Source: Bin5 sp965242905 (GTDB lineage: Bacteria; Chloroflexota; Anaerolineae; Caldilineales; Caldilineaceae). From it: a stretch of DNA of 64,000 nucleotides. Shown piece after piece: positions 33,594-42,671 of this stretch. The DNA is taken from contig CBDETM010000002.1 in the NCBI GenBank assembly GCA_965242905.1, forward strand, positions 3,906,001 to 3,970,000. Direction: 5' to 3'. The notes beneath the pieces were generated by a model, which worked only from the letters and a program-made list of their open reading frames with translations, was not told the DNA's origin and ran no database searches. The position numbers were made by a program, and so were the translations under genes. Positions within the stretch are counted from its first letter, which is position 1, and every line of letters begins with the position of its first letter.

Positions 33594-34937
33594 ATGACCG
33601 AGTACAATGCCCACTTTCGCTGTTTTCGGGGCTGCACCGGTAAATATTCGATATTTGAAGTAATCTATACCTGTCCGCGGTGCGGCGGCCTTCTGGAAGT
33701 AGAGCACGACATTGACGCCCTGCGTGAGCGCTCCGCCGCTGACTGGAAGCAGCTCTTCGACGGCCGCGTCGGAACCACCGAATGGCCCTATGGCAGCGGC
33801 GTGTGGGGCAAGAAGGAGTGGATCATGCCGACCATCTCTGACGACAACGTGGTCAGCATGTACGAAGGCAACTCCAACCTCTTCTGGGCCGAGCGGCTGG
33901 GCCAGCAGATTGGTCTCTCCGATCTGTGGGTAAAGCTGTGCGGAAACAGCCACACAGGCAGCTTCAAGGACCTGGGCATGACTGTTCTCGTCAGCGCTGT
34001 CAAGCAGATGCGGGACGAGGGTGTACCGGTCAGGGCCGTGGCCTGCGCCAGCACCGGTGATACCAGCGCCGCGCTGGCCGCCTACGCCGCCGCCGCCGGC
34101 ATCCCTGCCGTCATCTTTCTGCCCGAAGGCAAGGTCAGCCCCGCGCAGTTGATTCAACCCATCGCTAATGGCGCCTTCGTACTGGCCCTCGACACAGATT
34201 TCGACGGCTGTATGCGCGTCATTCGCGAGATCACCCATGACGGCGACAGCCCCGACACCTCTATCTACCTGGCCAACTCAATGAACTCGCTGCGCATCGA
34301 GGGCCAGAAAACGGTCGGCATCGAAATCGTGCAGCAGTTCGACTGGGAAGTTCCGGACTGGATCATCATCCCCGTTGGTAATCTGGGTAATATCAGCGCC
34401 ATCTACAAGGGGTTGAAGCTGATGCGGGATCTGGGCGTTATCGACCGCCTGCCTCGCCTGGTCGCGGCCCAGGCCGCCAAGGCCAACCCTTTCTATCTTA
34501 GCTATCTGAACGGATTCAGCCGGCAAGTGAGCGTGGATGCCCAATCGACCCTGGCTTCCGCCATCCAGATCGGGGATCCCGTCAGCTACGAGAAAGCGGT
34601 GCAAGCCATTCAGGAGACCGACGGTATCGTCGAGCAGGTAAACGAACACGAAATGGCCGCAGCCTCGGCCATGGCGGACGCCACCGGCATGTACACCTGT
34701 CCCCATACCGGGACCGCTATGGCCGCGCTGTTCAAGCTCTTGCAACGGGAGGTCGTGCAAAGCCACCAGCGCGTGATCGTTGTCAGCACCGCCCACGGGT
34801 TGAAATTCACGCCCTTTAAGATCGGCTACCACGAGGGCACGCTGGCGGAGGTGGAAAGCGATCTGGCCAACCCGCCGGTCTATCTGCCCCCCGACGCCGA
34901 CATCGTGCGGGATACAATACAGCGAAAACTCGCATGA
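33594..34937 (+). CDS. thrC: Threonine synthase
   Basis: A 447-residue PLP enzyme converting O-phosphohomoserine to threonine. The N-terminus has four Cys (RCFRGCTG and CPRCGG) that could bind zinc, as in many class II threonine synthases of Chloroflexota and archaea. The PLP lysine lies in HTGSFKDLGM (about residue 125), followed by ACASTGDTSAALAAYAAAA and PVGNLGNISAIYKG, the phosphate-binding segment. The ATG follows GGTGAAAAGAA. It stands alone; no hom or thrB nearby. The possibility of a different PLP fold-type II lyase is low given the motif order. Confidence 0.9.
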   Translation: MTEYNAHFRCFRGCTGKYSIFEVIYTCPRCGGLLEVEHDIDALRERSAADWKQLFDGRVGTTEWPYGSGVWGKKEWIMPTISDDNVVSMYEGNSNLFWAERLGQQIGLSDLWVKLCGNSHTGSFKDLGMTVLVSAVKQMRDEGVPVRAVACASTGDTSAALAAYAAAAGIPAVIFLPEGKVSPAQLIQPIANGAFVLALDTDFDGCMRVIREITHDGDSPDTSIYLANSMNSLRIEGQKTVGIEIVQQFDWEVPDWIIIPVGNLGNISAIYKGLKLMRDLGVIDRLPRLVAAQAAKANPFYLSYLNGFSRQVSVDAQSTLASAIQIGDPVSYEKAVQAIQETDGIVEQVNEHEMAAASAMADATGMYTCPHTGTAMAALFKLLQREVVQSHQRVIVVSTAHGLKFTPFKIGYHEGTLAEVESDLANPPVYLPPDADIVRDTIQRKLA

Positions 34938-35001
34938 TCGGTACGGGTCGCTGATTCGTCTCCGCCTACCGTCGGCCGGCCTCAAACATCACTCGAACGC
35001 G

Positions 35002-35811
35002 GTGACCGAAAGCAGCAGGGCTTCTCTCGACTACAGTCCCACCTCCTTTTCCCAGGGCCGGATGGACTTCTCCTGGGAGGAGTTGACGCCCCAGCAACGA
35101 GCAAGGCACTACGCCGACTGGCAGGCCGGCAAAGGCCTCATCGGCGGCGATCCCCGGCGGCGACCCAATTCCGACATCCTGCCTTCCTGGGCGATGGACC
35201 GGTCTATTGTGCGCGCCCTGGCCCTTGACGATCCCCGCGTCGCCAATGGCGAGCGTTTCCGCCGTCAAATCGCCAGGCCACGCCCGCTCGAAATTGAGAT
35301 CGGTTTCGGTCGCGGTGACTTCCTTCTGGACCGCTCGACCCGCATACCTGAGCGACTGTTCGTCGGCTTTGAAGTTAAGACTAAGGCAGTTCGCCTGGCG
35401 CTTCGCCGCCTGGAGAACCAGGAACTGGACAACCTGTGGCTGAGCGACGACGACGCCAGAGTGGGCCTGCAGTTGGCGATTCCCGATCTACGCGTCGACG
35501 TCGTCCACGTCCTTTTCCCCGACCCCTGGTGGAAGGCACAGCACAAGGTCAAGCGGCTGTTCTCGCCTCCGTTTGTCGATCTGCTGGCGGCAAAGTTGCG
35601 TCCGGGCGGTCACCTGCACCTGAAGACCGACGTGCAACAGTACGGAGAACTGGTGCGCCATCTGCTCGCCCATCACCCTGCCTTCGGCGACCACCGCCCG
35701 GAGCTGGCCGGCAGCGTCGGGCCCTATCGGCCCACGCACCGCGAACATTGGTGCCAGGAGAACGGTATGCCAGTGTGGACGTACTATTTTCCCAAGCGAA
35801 ACCAAGAATAG
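35002..35811 (+). CDS. trmB: tRNA (guanine-N7-)-methyltransferase
   Basis: A 269-residue TrmB enzyme making m7G46 in tRNA. The SAM site is EIEIGFGRGDFLLD, then LFVGFEVKTKAVRLALRR, and the diagnostic VHVLFPDPWWKAQHKVKRLF, cut here to its core, FPDPWWKAQH, with the catalytic Asp. GGHLHLKTDVQQYGEL follows. The N-terminal 90 residues exceed the usual length; start GTG 35002 has no clear ribosome site and ATG 35062 may be used. It lies about 65 bases behind thrC. Confidence 0.92.
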   Translation: MTESSRASLDYSPTSFSQGRMDFSWEELTPQQRARHYADWQAGKGLIGGDPRRRPNSDILPSWAMDRSIVRALALDDPRVANGERFRRQIARPRPLEIEIGFGRGDFLLDRSTRIPERLFVGFEVKTKAVRLALRRLENQELDNLWLSDDDARVGLQLAIPDLRVDVVHVLFPDPWWKAQHKVKRLFSPPFVDLLAAKLRPGGHLHLKTDVQQYGELVRHLLAHHPAFGDHRPELAGSVGPYRPTHREHWCQENGMPVWTYYFPKRNQE

Positions 35812-36043
35812 TGGCCAGGCAGGACGCCATACGAAATGTGCCTGTCAGCGGGGCATAGCAGGTCCATCCGATCGAGTAACGCACTCGCAACTGCCCGAAC
35901 ACAGCGGCAAAACTGTCCAACCGGACAAGAAGGCCGCCGGCATCCTGGGTCGGATGCGGGTACTCTTAGCTGGCACTTGCTGGGAACCCCGTAATTGAGC
36001 AAAAGGAGAGACTGCAGACTGTGCTTGGGGAAATAACTGGCGC

Positions 36044-36568
36044 TCAACGCCGGTGGGCAAGGTGTATCTGCTGGCGCAGCTCGCGACGGGCGGTGTTGAG
36101 GTTCTCCTTGATCTTGAAAAATACCGCCTCCGTCACCTCCATCTCTTGCGAAAGCAACAGCTCTTCCAGCGCTTCCACCACCCGCAGGACCTTTGCTTCC
36201 AACAGTTCGACGGTTGTCGCATAGAGTGATTCCGGCAAGAAGTAGAGCAGAATCACCAATCCCCAGGCACCGAAAGCAAGAATCCTGTTTCCGCCTACAC
36301 CGAGCTGCTCGCGCAGCAGAAACAGTGAAACGAGCCAGAGCACAACCGCCGCCGCCATCAGATCATACCGGGTGATGGGGCGGGCCGCGCTGATGTCCTG
36401 CACGCCCGGAGCCAGCTGATCGTAGGTCTTCAAACGTGCCAGCCACAAGTTGAAACGCCGGCACTGATTGCGGTTGACCCTGTTCTGGTCAAAGTGGGCC
36501 AGTTCCAGCGCGCGTTCCCGGCACTGGTCGGCTAAGTCATAGAACTCTTTGCGGGTTAGTTCTGCCAT
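36044..36568 (-). CDS. Small membrane protein of unknown function
   Basis: A 174-residue protein I do not recognise. The N-terminal half is helical and charged (ELTRKEFYDLADQCRERALE), with a basic patch NRVNRNQCRRFNLWLARLK. Two transmembrane helices follow at about residues 71-90 and 98-116, and a C-terminal amphipathic or coiled-coil helix is rich in Glu, Leu and Arg (VEALEELLLSQEMEVTEAVF). The ATG at 36568 is the first Met of the structured part; GTG 36631 is possible. It is convergent with trmB; the 232 bases between hold nothing distinctive. Confidence 0.6.
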   Translation of the reverse strand: MAELTRKEFYDLADQCRERALELAHFDQNRVNRNQCRRFNLWLARLKTYDQLAPGVQDISAARPITRYDLMAAAVVLWLVSLFLLREQLGVGGNRILAFGAWGLVILLYFLPESLYATTVELLEAKVLRVVEALEELLLSQEMEVTEAVFFKIKENLNTARRELRQQIHLAHRR

Positions 36569-36771
36569 GGATCGAATCTGCAAGCTAATCGGAACGTATC
36601 GGTCAATCTGCTGGAAGGACCGCAGTGTCACGCCCCCCGGATTGACGTTACCTCGACGCCGCCTGTTGGTGACTGGCCCGGCCTTGAAATAGCGATGCGA
36701 ATGTGCCTACCGCCAAACCGGCTCGCCGCGGGCTGATTTGACGGCCTGTGGAGGGCAAACTCGAACCGGGA

Positions 36772-37803
36772 TCAGATGAGCCACATCGGCACAAGCCACA
36801 GCAATCCCGCCAGTATCACCGCGTTGATGGCGTTTTCAACAGTGCCGATCCCGGCCTGTCGTGAGAAGGGCCATACGCGTGCCCGCGCGAATGCCCGCAG
36901 GAAAAGCGGGAAGGCGCCAAGAACGAGAATCGTCCACACGGGCACAGCACCGGATGCCATCAGCAGAATCAGAGCGATAAATCCGGCAATGGAAACTATC
37001 GCGGCGACGTCCAGGCCCCGTTCGGGCCCGAATACAACGGCCAGCGTGCGCCTGCGCAGACGCCAGTCTCGATGCCAACTATAGAAGCCGTAGGACTGAT
37101 ATGCCAGCCACGCGAACGTCGCCGGAGCGAATGCAAGCAGCAGGACGACGCGAGTGATCGTCCCTGTCAGAGCAAAGTAGGTCCCCAGCAGTGGGATGAC
37201 ACCCAGGCCCAACCAATAGGCAAGGTCGCCGATCCACCAGAATCTGCGGGCGAAGCGGACGGCAGACCACAGTGACACACTGCACATCAACCCGCTGATC
37301 AGCGCGAAAAACCAGACCGGCCAGCCGGTGAAAATCCCGAGCCAGAGCGCCGCAAGCCCATAGATCGTCCCGGACATCAGGCCAAGGCTGAGAAATGTTG
37401 CCGGCCGCAGAAGGCCCTGTTGCATCCAGTCAAAGCCGTCAAAGGGCCACCCTGGGGACGGCCTTGTCGCATGCCGCACGCTTGCCCCCGTAGCGTGCTG
37501 CCCTTCGCGCCCAATCTGGCGTTTGTAGTCTACATACGCGCCGAGGTAGTTGCAGGACAGAGCCAGCGCAGCGTAAGTCAGCACCAGCACAGCTGCCCAC
37601 CAGAGGCTGATGTCCCCAAACTGCCAGCGAGCCGCGGCCGCACCCCATAGGACAGGCGTAAGCAGCGCTGGGATCGCCCGCATCCGCCCCATCTGGGCGA
37701 CCACGCGCAAATAACCAAATCCTTCCGGACGGATCCGGGCGTACTGGGTCAGGGCGGCGTCGGCATTGCTCTGGCGTACATTGGACGGAACTTGACTGAA
37801 CAT
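36772..37803 (-). CDS. Divergent UbiA-like prenyltransferase-family membrane protein
   Basis: A 343-residue polytopic membrane protein with about eight or nine helices. After a soluble N-terminus, MRAIPALLTPVLWGAAAARW and ALSCNYLGAYVDYKRQIGR resemble the first helix and aspartate motif of UbiA/MenA prenyltransferases (NDxxDxxxD-like). The first Asp pair is replaced (N-Y-L-G-A-Y-V-D), so metal binding may be altered; a second region, SWHRDWRLRRRTLAVVFG, matches the position of the second motif (DxxxDxxxGxRTLAV). A good promoter lies just upstream. It may prenylate a quinone precursor or have lost catalysis. Confidence 0.6.
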   Translation of the reverse strand: MFSQVPSNVRQSNADAALTQYARIRPEGFGYLRVVAQMGRMRAIPALLTPVLWGAAAARWQFGDISLWWAAVLVLTYAALALSCNYLGAYVDYKRQIGREGQHATGASVRHATRPSPGWPFDGFDWMQQGLLRPATFLSLGLMSGTIYGLAALWLGIFTGWPVWFFALISGLMCSVSLWSAVRFARRFWWIGDLAYWLGLGVIPLLGTYFALTGTITRVVLLLAFAPATFAWLAYQSYGFYSWHRDWRLRRRTLAVVFGPERGLDVAAIVSIAGFIALILLMASGAVPVWTILVLGAFPLFLRAFARARVWPFSRQAGIGTVENAINAVILAGLLWLVPMWLI

Positions 37804-37840
37804 TTTTCGTCAGTGAACGATTACGCCTTGACGCGTCCAC

Positions 37841-37869
37841 ATTCTATCAGCTATATCAGATATGCTCAA
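37841..37869 (-). promoter_or_regulatory. Promoter for the UbiA-like gene
   Basis: Minus strand TTGAGC (37864-37869), 17-base spacer, TAGAAT (37841-37846). It begins 15 bp outside the left end of element copy D and about 30 bases upstream of the ATG at 37803 for the predicted transcript start. Confidence 0.55.
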
Positions 37870-37884
37870 CCGGGAAGTCGGGGC

Positions 37885-38353
37885 GGGTGCGTCCCAATAT
37901 GGGCGTGAACTTTCCTGTACCTCGGGTAGCAACGGAGCCATGTCCAGTCCGCTTTCGACCCTGAAGTAGGTGAAGCGCCTCCTCTGACCACTGACCACTA
38001 ACCACTGACCACTGCAGTTCTGGGCGGTCGGGCCTATTCGGCCCTCCCTTGTGCGGGGGCTCCGCCCCCGCAACGCCCCCTCTCCTACAACACGCCTCGC
38101 CGACCGTGTGTCGACATTGGTGACGAGTGCCAAATGGAAAGTGTCCAGCCAGACCACGTCCCGCCAGTCCCTTTAGATCCCCCTAGGTACCGGCCTTGTG
38201 CCTGCCCTCGCACCAGCCCCAACTGACGGACGCCACCGTACGGCCAGGCCTGGCGCCTGCACTGCGTCTCGCCAGAAGAAGGCATACAATTCCAGCCACC
38301 GCTGGCGCTGATTCCCCGCCAGACTGTTCCCACCCCAAACCTGGAATGCACCA
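37885..38353. mobile_element. MITE-like element, copy D, with 7/8 direct repeat
   Basis: A 469-bp copy with left end GGGTGCGTCCCAATATGGGC and right end ACCCCAAACCTGGAATGCACC. Flanking GTCGGGGC (37877-37884) and GTTGGGGC (38354-38361) match at 7 of 8 bases. It contains four heptads plus CTGCAG (37984-38017) and both GC hairpins. It is very similar to copy B through the middle 150 bases, suggesting recent common ancestry. It sits between the UbiA-like gene start and the 3' end of the GT39-like gene. Confidence 0.85.
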
Positions 38354-38470
38354 GTTGGGGCTGGGCTTCTCGCCTCCTCCCGCCTACCCGCTGCGTCGGC
38401 TCCGCCAGTGACGGCTGTCGCTCAGACAATCCAACCGGTCCGGAAACGAAACCGGAAACCGCGAACGGCT

Positions 38471-40318
38471 TCAGTAGCGGACCCGCCAGAGCTCGTAGAG
38501 CGGTGTACCGTCCTGCTGGACGTACTCCTGTTCGCGCTCCAGCCGGCCGTCTCTCTCACCGACCAGGCGCTCCAAAACTTCACGTCTTCCCTGGAAGAGC
38601 TCATTGCCCGGAGCGCGTAGGAGATAGACGTTATCAACATTTTCCAGGAACGGTTCAATTCGCTGGATAAACGCCTCGTCCGGCTCGGACAGGGAGCTGT
38701 AGCCAAATACCTCAATCGGCCTGACGCTGCCCGCACTCAGAAACCGGATCGGGGCCTCCATCCCCCAATCGAGAACGATGGGGGCGCCCATTCCGCCGTA
38801 CCGTAGGTCATAGGCAAGATGGTAGGAGGCGTCTGAATGGTCTACCAGGCCCCCGCTGCGCGTCAGCGCGGCGTGGTAGGCGGCCGTTGCCCGTAGATCG
38901 AAAAGCACGCCGGCGCCGAAAAGGACGGCAAGTAAGACCTGGAGAACAGTCAACCGTCCGAATGGCAGTCTGATCAGGAGGCGTGAGCCCGTGTCGCGCA
39001 GCGCTTCCCACCCCCAGATTCTGGTTCTCGCCCGTCGCTTGCCGTCTCTGTCGTCAGCCTGTCGGGCATCGTAGGTCTCCGTACCGCCACCGGAAACGGA
39101 CCTTCGCCAGAGTCCGTGCAGACCGGCGCCCGTCACGGCGATCGCCAGCGGGTGAAGCAGTGCATAGTGGGTGACGAACAGGTCGCTGACAGTGAACAGG
39201 CTGGCTGCGAACGCCGCGGCCAGCAGCAGAATCGGCGGACCGACCACACGGCGGCCAGCGGGGCGGGCCAGAGCGGCCACCGGCAGGACCAGCGCCAGCC
39301 AGGGAGTCAGCGCGTTCTGCTCGACCGCGCCCAGATACCAGAGATGGTCACCGCGCAACGTCTGGAGCAGCTGCTGCCAGCGCACCGTCGCGTTCATCCA
39401 GACGGCGGCGTTGTCCACGCCATAGTAGCTGCTGCCGAGATTTTGCGTGATCGTCGCAAATGTGCCGCCCGTCTTGAGGTTGAACACAATCATGGGTACA
39501 AGGGGTAACGCGAAAGCCAGGGCAGCTGCAAGGGGAAAGGCAAGGTGGCGAAGATGACGCAGACGCGCGAGTCTGCCTTCTGGTGGCCCCGCAGGTGGAA
39601 TCCGGTAGCTCTCCCCTGCAGCTGCACCAGGCAGGCGCCTTCCCCGCTGCCAAAGCCACCATCCGGCGCACATCAGGCCGAAAGGCAAAACTATCCACGC
39701 CGCCAGCAGCTTGGCATAGACTGCCAGCCCGCCGCAAAGTGCCGAAAGAATCAGCTCGCGGCCCCGCCCGAGCCGCAGCCAGCGGAGCGCCAGCCAGATA
39801 CAGGCGAAAGTAATGGGAAACGTGGCGTTTGTAACGAATATCCCCTGTCGCTGCCAGAATACGAAACTGGGTGCTGCGGCAAGGAGGGTCAGGCAGGCGA
39901 GAGCGGCCGGGGCGACAGGTGCAATGGGAGCGGCACTGCGTTCACTGAGAGCCAGCCATTCCGATACGGTTCGCTCCAGCGCAAGCAGCCCAAGGACCGC
40001 CAGAGACAACGCCAAGAAGCGCAGATTGGGTACGCCGATGCCGGTTACAGCCAGAAACGGAATGGCCAGATATACGTTCACGGCGCCGATGTAGTCCTGC
40101 ACCATCAAGGGAAGATCGAGGCCGAAGACGGATACAGTCGCGCCGCGGAACGCGGTCACGGGCGTGCCGTGGAGCAGCTCCATCGCGTTGACGCCCGCCT
40201 CTTTGGCTTCGTCGTAGTGGAGACCGGGGAGACCCAGTTGAAATGAGGCCAGAAAAAGAAAGAGGCTGACTGAAGCAACCAGCCAGCCAAACCGGACCTT
40301 GCTCTGCCGGCGCGTCAT
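38471..40318 (-). CDS. GT39/PMT-like GT-C membrane glycosyltransferase
   Basis: A 615-residue polytopic protein with an N-terminal helix and the GT-C signature in the first extracytoplasmic loop, LPGLHYDEAKEAGVNAMELL (shortened), where Asp-Glu are the catalytic acidic residues of PMT/ArnT-like enzymes. About ten further hydrophobic helices run to about residue 500, then a soluble C-terminal domain of about 110 residues. Such enzymes use polyprenyl-phosphate sugars as donors, which the GT2 at 27749-28510 could supply. It overlaps the FecR-like gene by four bases (ATGA), so the two are translationally coupled. Acceptor unknown. Confidence 0.78.
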   Translation of the reverse strand: MTRRQSKVRFGWLVASVSLFLFLASFQLGLPGLHYDEAKEAGVNAMELLHGTPVTAFRGATVSVFGLDLPLMVQDYIGAVNVYLAIPFLAVTGIGVPNLRFLALSLAVLGLLALERTVSEWLALSERSAAPIAPVAPAALACLTLLAAAPSFVFWQRQGIFVTNATFPITFACIWLALRWLRLGRGRELILSALCGGLAVYAKLLAAWIVLPFGLMCAGWWLWQRGRRLPGAAAGESYRIPPAGPPEGRLARLRHLRHLAFPLAAALAFALPLVPMIVFNLKTGGTFATITQNLGSSYYGVDNAAVWMNATVRWQQLLQTLRGDHLWYLGAVEQNALTPWLALVLPVAALARPAGRRVVGPPILLLAAAFAASLFTVSDLFVTHYALLHPLAIAVTGAGLHGLWRRSVSGGGTETYDARQADDRDGKRRARTRIWGWEALRDTGSRLLIRLPFGRLTVLQVLLAVLFGAGVLFDLRATAAYHAALTRSGGLVDHSDASYHLAYDLRYGGMGAPIVLDWGMEAPIRFLSAGSVRPIEVFGYSSLSEPDEAFIQRIEPFLENVDNVYLLRAPGNELFQGRREVLERLVGERDGRLEREQEYVQQDGTPLYELWRVRY

Positions 40319-41604
40319 TCGACAATCAGTTCCAGGTCGCTGGCGAAGGACAGGTAGTTCCAGCCGCTGGCATAGAGCTTGATACTATCGATATGGGCCG
40401 GCGGTGTCGCGTCCAATAGTTCCATCAGGTTTTCCGACTCATAGCTATGCCAGTTGAACAGCGGGACCTGTTCGCCACCGAACAGAGGATAAGAAGGTAG
40501 TGGGTCCATGTTGTAGAAGCCGTGCCCCCACCGCCGTTCCTCGCCAAAGATGTCCATAAATGTGATTTCGACGCGTAAGGGGAATTCAGAGCTCTGCTCT
40601 CCCGCGCCTGCCAGGGTCTGCCAGTCCAGATTGACGTCCAGCTTGACGACCAAAGAATCGTAGTTGTGTACGTCCTGGTCAACAATCTGGCGTATTCCAA
40701 TCTCGGTATGCATCTGGTCAGGTCCCCTGTATGAGAAGCGGGCCGCGTGACGGCCGTCCTTCTCGATGAAGTCTACCGTTCCCGGCGTTACATGTGGCGG
40801 CGTGTAGCTTTCCCACACCTCCCCCAGAGGTCTGGTGAAAGCGCTGTCCTGAAGCAGGTTATGCACCGCCGCAACTGCCGGCAATATCGTCCCGTCTGCT
40901 TGAATCCACGAGCGCAGACCCGGTTCGATCTCGACAGGCTCCAGTCCAGGCCGAAAGATCCTCGCCACACCTTGTTTCACAACAATTTCGCTGCTATCCG
41001 CATTGACAAAGAAAGCGTAGTTTCCTTCCTCAAGCTGGGCCTCGCCTTGCGGTGTCTCGATCTGAACTTCGACCGGCCGGTCGAATGCACTGCGCGTAAA
41101 CAGCCGCACCTGTCCCTTTTGAACCCGGATGCGCAGCGTATAGGGTTCAATGCTGCCGGCAAAGTAGGGGCGCCGGCTCATTACAACCTCAAGAGACGAG
41201 TTGGGATAGAGGAGAATCGTTCCCATCAGTTCATCACTCTGTCCACCTGCGGGCAGGCCCAACACGCCTTGGGTCGCCGCGCCCGTCTCCAGCCGGCTGC
41301 CTTCGCTGATGCCTTCGCGTCTTTCCGTAAGGGCAATCGGCTGGTCGGAATTAGGTGGGTAGAGGAGAACTGTGCCTAGCGTGGTCTCGAATTGGAGAGC
41401 CTGTTTCGCGGCGACCGTGTGGTAGAGGTTGCGAACCGCCAGTGGGATGCTCGCTACCAGAAAAAGAAAGCATGCGAAGGAGAGTAGAAGGACAATCCAG
41501 GCTGCGCGTTCCGGTCGTTCACGCCAGCGGGGTATGGGCTGTGAACCGATGGACGACCTCTCGTCAACTGTGGCGCTCGGCGATACCGATGGCTCCGCCG
41601 TCAT
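40315..41604 (-). CDS. Single-pass membrane protein with FecR-like domain
   Basis: A 429-residue protein with a short Ser/Pro-rich cytoplasmic N-terminus, one TM helix (AAWIVLLLSFACFLFLVASI, about 34-55) and a large extracytoplasmic part. Residues about 75-230 look FecR-like: EGSRLETGAATQGVLGL, then GTILLYPNSSLEVV and GEAQLEEGNYAFFVNADSSE (each cut short). A C-terminal jelly-roll-like domain follows (HNYDSLVVKLDVNLDWQTL). No sigma-factor gene is nearby, so a FecR signalling role is doubtful; it may be an extracellular carbohydrate-associated or glycosylated partner of the coupled GT-C enzyme. Confidence 0.65.
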   Translation of the reverse strand: MTAEPSVSPSATVDERSSIGSQPIPRWRERPERAAWIVLLLSFACFLFLVASIPLAVRNLYHTVAAKQALQFETTLGTVLLYPPNSDQPIALTERREGISEGSRLETGAATQGVLGLPAGGQSDELMGTILLYPNSSLEVVMSRRPYFAGSIEPYTLRIRVQKGQVRLFTRSAFDRPVEVQIETPQGEAQLEEGNYAFFVNADSSEIVVKQGVARIFRPGLEPVEIEPGLRSWIQADGTILPAVAAVHNLLQDSAFTRPLGEVWESYTPPHVTPGTVDFIEKDGRHAARFSYRGPDQMHTEIGIRQIVDQDVHNYDSLVVKLDVNLDWQTLAGAGEQSSEFPLRVEITFMDIFGEERRWGHGFYNMDPLPSYPLFGGEQVPLFNWHSYESENLMELLDATPPAHIDSIKLYASGWNYLSFASDLELIVE

Positions 41605-41606
41605 CG

Positions 41607-42239
41607 TTACGAATCCTCTCCACCCTCGCCCGGTGAGCGCCCGTTGGCGCTGCGTTTCCCGTACCGCCGCCCCTGCTGGTAGCGGCTCTCCCTTTTCTCG
41701 CGTTCTCTTTCCACCAGCTGGTCACTCAGTTTTTCCATCCAATAGCGCGCGTCGCGGTCGTTGGGATCGATCTCCAGGGCCCGCTGAAACATGGCGGAAG
41801 AACGGCTCAGGTTTCCCTGCTGTTTGTATATCAGGCCCAAGTGGTAGTGAACGTTCGGTGTGGAGGGATCAATCCAGAGCGCTCGTTCGTAGGCAGCAAT
41901 TGCCCTCGCCTGGTGCTTTGGACCTGACGTTTCCAGCCGGCCCAGATAGGCGGCTGCCAGATTCGTCCACAGAAGTACATTGTCAGGTGAAGCATCCACG
42001 GCCCTTTTCAAGGTTTCGACCGCCTTGGCCCACTTTCGCTGCAAAATCAGTGCACCGCCCATGTTTATGGCGATGTCGGGGTCGTCGGGCAAGTCGGCCT
42101 GGAGCGGCTCGAGCACGGCGATGGCCTCACCGGGCCGGTTCGCGCGCAACAGGCGGGCGCTCTCGTTGAGTATGCGGCGGTAATCGGCGGAGGTGCCGCC
42201 ATTTTCAGATGTAGAGTTGCTCTGGTTGCTGTCCGTCAT
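41607..42239 (-). CDS. TPR-repeat protein
   Basis: A 210-residue protein with four to five tetratricopeptide repeats: AIAVLEPLQADLPDDPDIAI, AVETLKRAVDASPDNVLLWT, AIAAYERALWIDPSTPNVHY and SSAMFQRALEIDPNDRDARY, each followed by the next helix. The C-terminus is basic and low-complexity (KRESRYQQGRRYGKRSANGR). It has no signal peptide. It ends two bases before the FecR-like gene starts, so both are in one operon. TPR proteins act as protein-protein adaptors; the partner is unknown. The ATG at 42239 is the first Met before a Ser/Asn-rich lead-in. Confidence 0.85.
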   Translation of the reverse strand: MTDSNQSNSTSENGGTSADYRRILNESARLLRANRPGEAIAVLEPLQADLPDDPDIAINMGGALILQRKWAKAVETLKRAVDASPDNVLLWTNLAAAYLGRLETSGPKHQARAIAAYERALWIDPSTPNVHYHLGLIYKQQGNLSRSSAMFQRALEIDPNDRDARYWMEKLSDQLVEREREKRESRYQQGRRYGKRSANGRSPGEGGEDS

Positions 42240-42308
42240 CGCTCTATGTGTACTTTCACTCGGAAGGCATGGCTGGCGCAGTGATACGCAGACACTGTTC
42301 AAACGCAA

Positions 42309-42671
42309 TCAATCTGCCCGCTCAAACGCTTCGGCAGGGTTGCCGGTTCCCTCGTCTAAGTTGTGGAACACTTCGTATTCGTCCAGGGTTGGAGCAAAGA
42401 ATTCGACCACAAATTCGTTGGGCAGCCCCATGGGCAGAACCAGCTCACTGAGCAGGGCCTGAACGAACATGCGCCTGCGTTCAGCTTCGAGTTGCAGCGA
42501 ATCCATGTCCCATAACAGGAGCGTTCCGTACGTACCTTCTCCTGTGTAGTGAAGATCGAGTTTACCGATCGTAAGCGGCTGATCTTCTTCATCTGTCTGG
42601 GTCAAGTCAAAGAGTGCGTACTGTTCGGAACTGTGCGTGCGCACCAGGCGCTTGAGCTTCAGATTCACCAC
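42309..42671 (-). CDS. Conserved-looking protein of unknown function
   Basis: A 120-residue acidic protein I do not recognise. It starts MVNLKLKRLVRTHSSEQYAL and contains a beta-rich half (LTIGKLDLHYTGEGTYGTLL) and a helical segment (SLQLEAERRRMFVQALLSEL). No membrane segment or Cys motif. Its GTG start overlaps the HEAT-repeat gene stop by a few bases (42665-42671), showing translational coupling, so it probably acts with that protein. Confidence 0.65.
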   Translation of the reverse strand: MVNLKLKRLVRTHSSEQYALFDLTQTDEEDQPLTIGKLDLHYTGEGTYGTLLLWDMDSLQLEAERRRMFVQALLSELVLPMGLPNEFVVEFFAPTLDEYEVFHNLDEGTGNPAEAFERAD

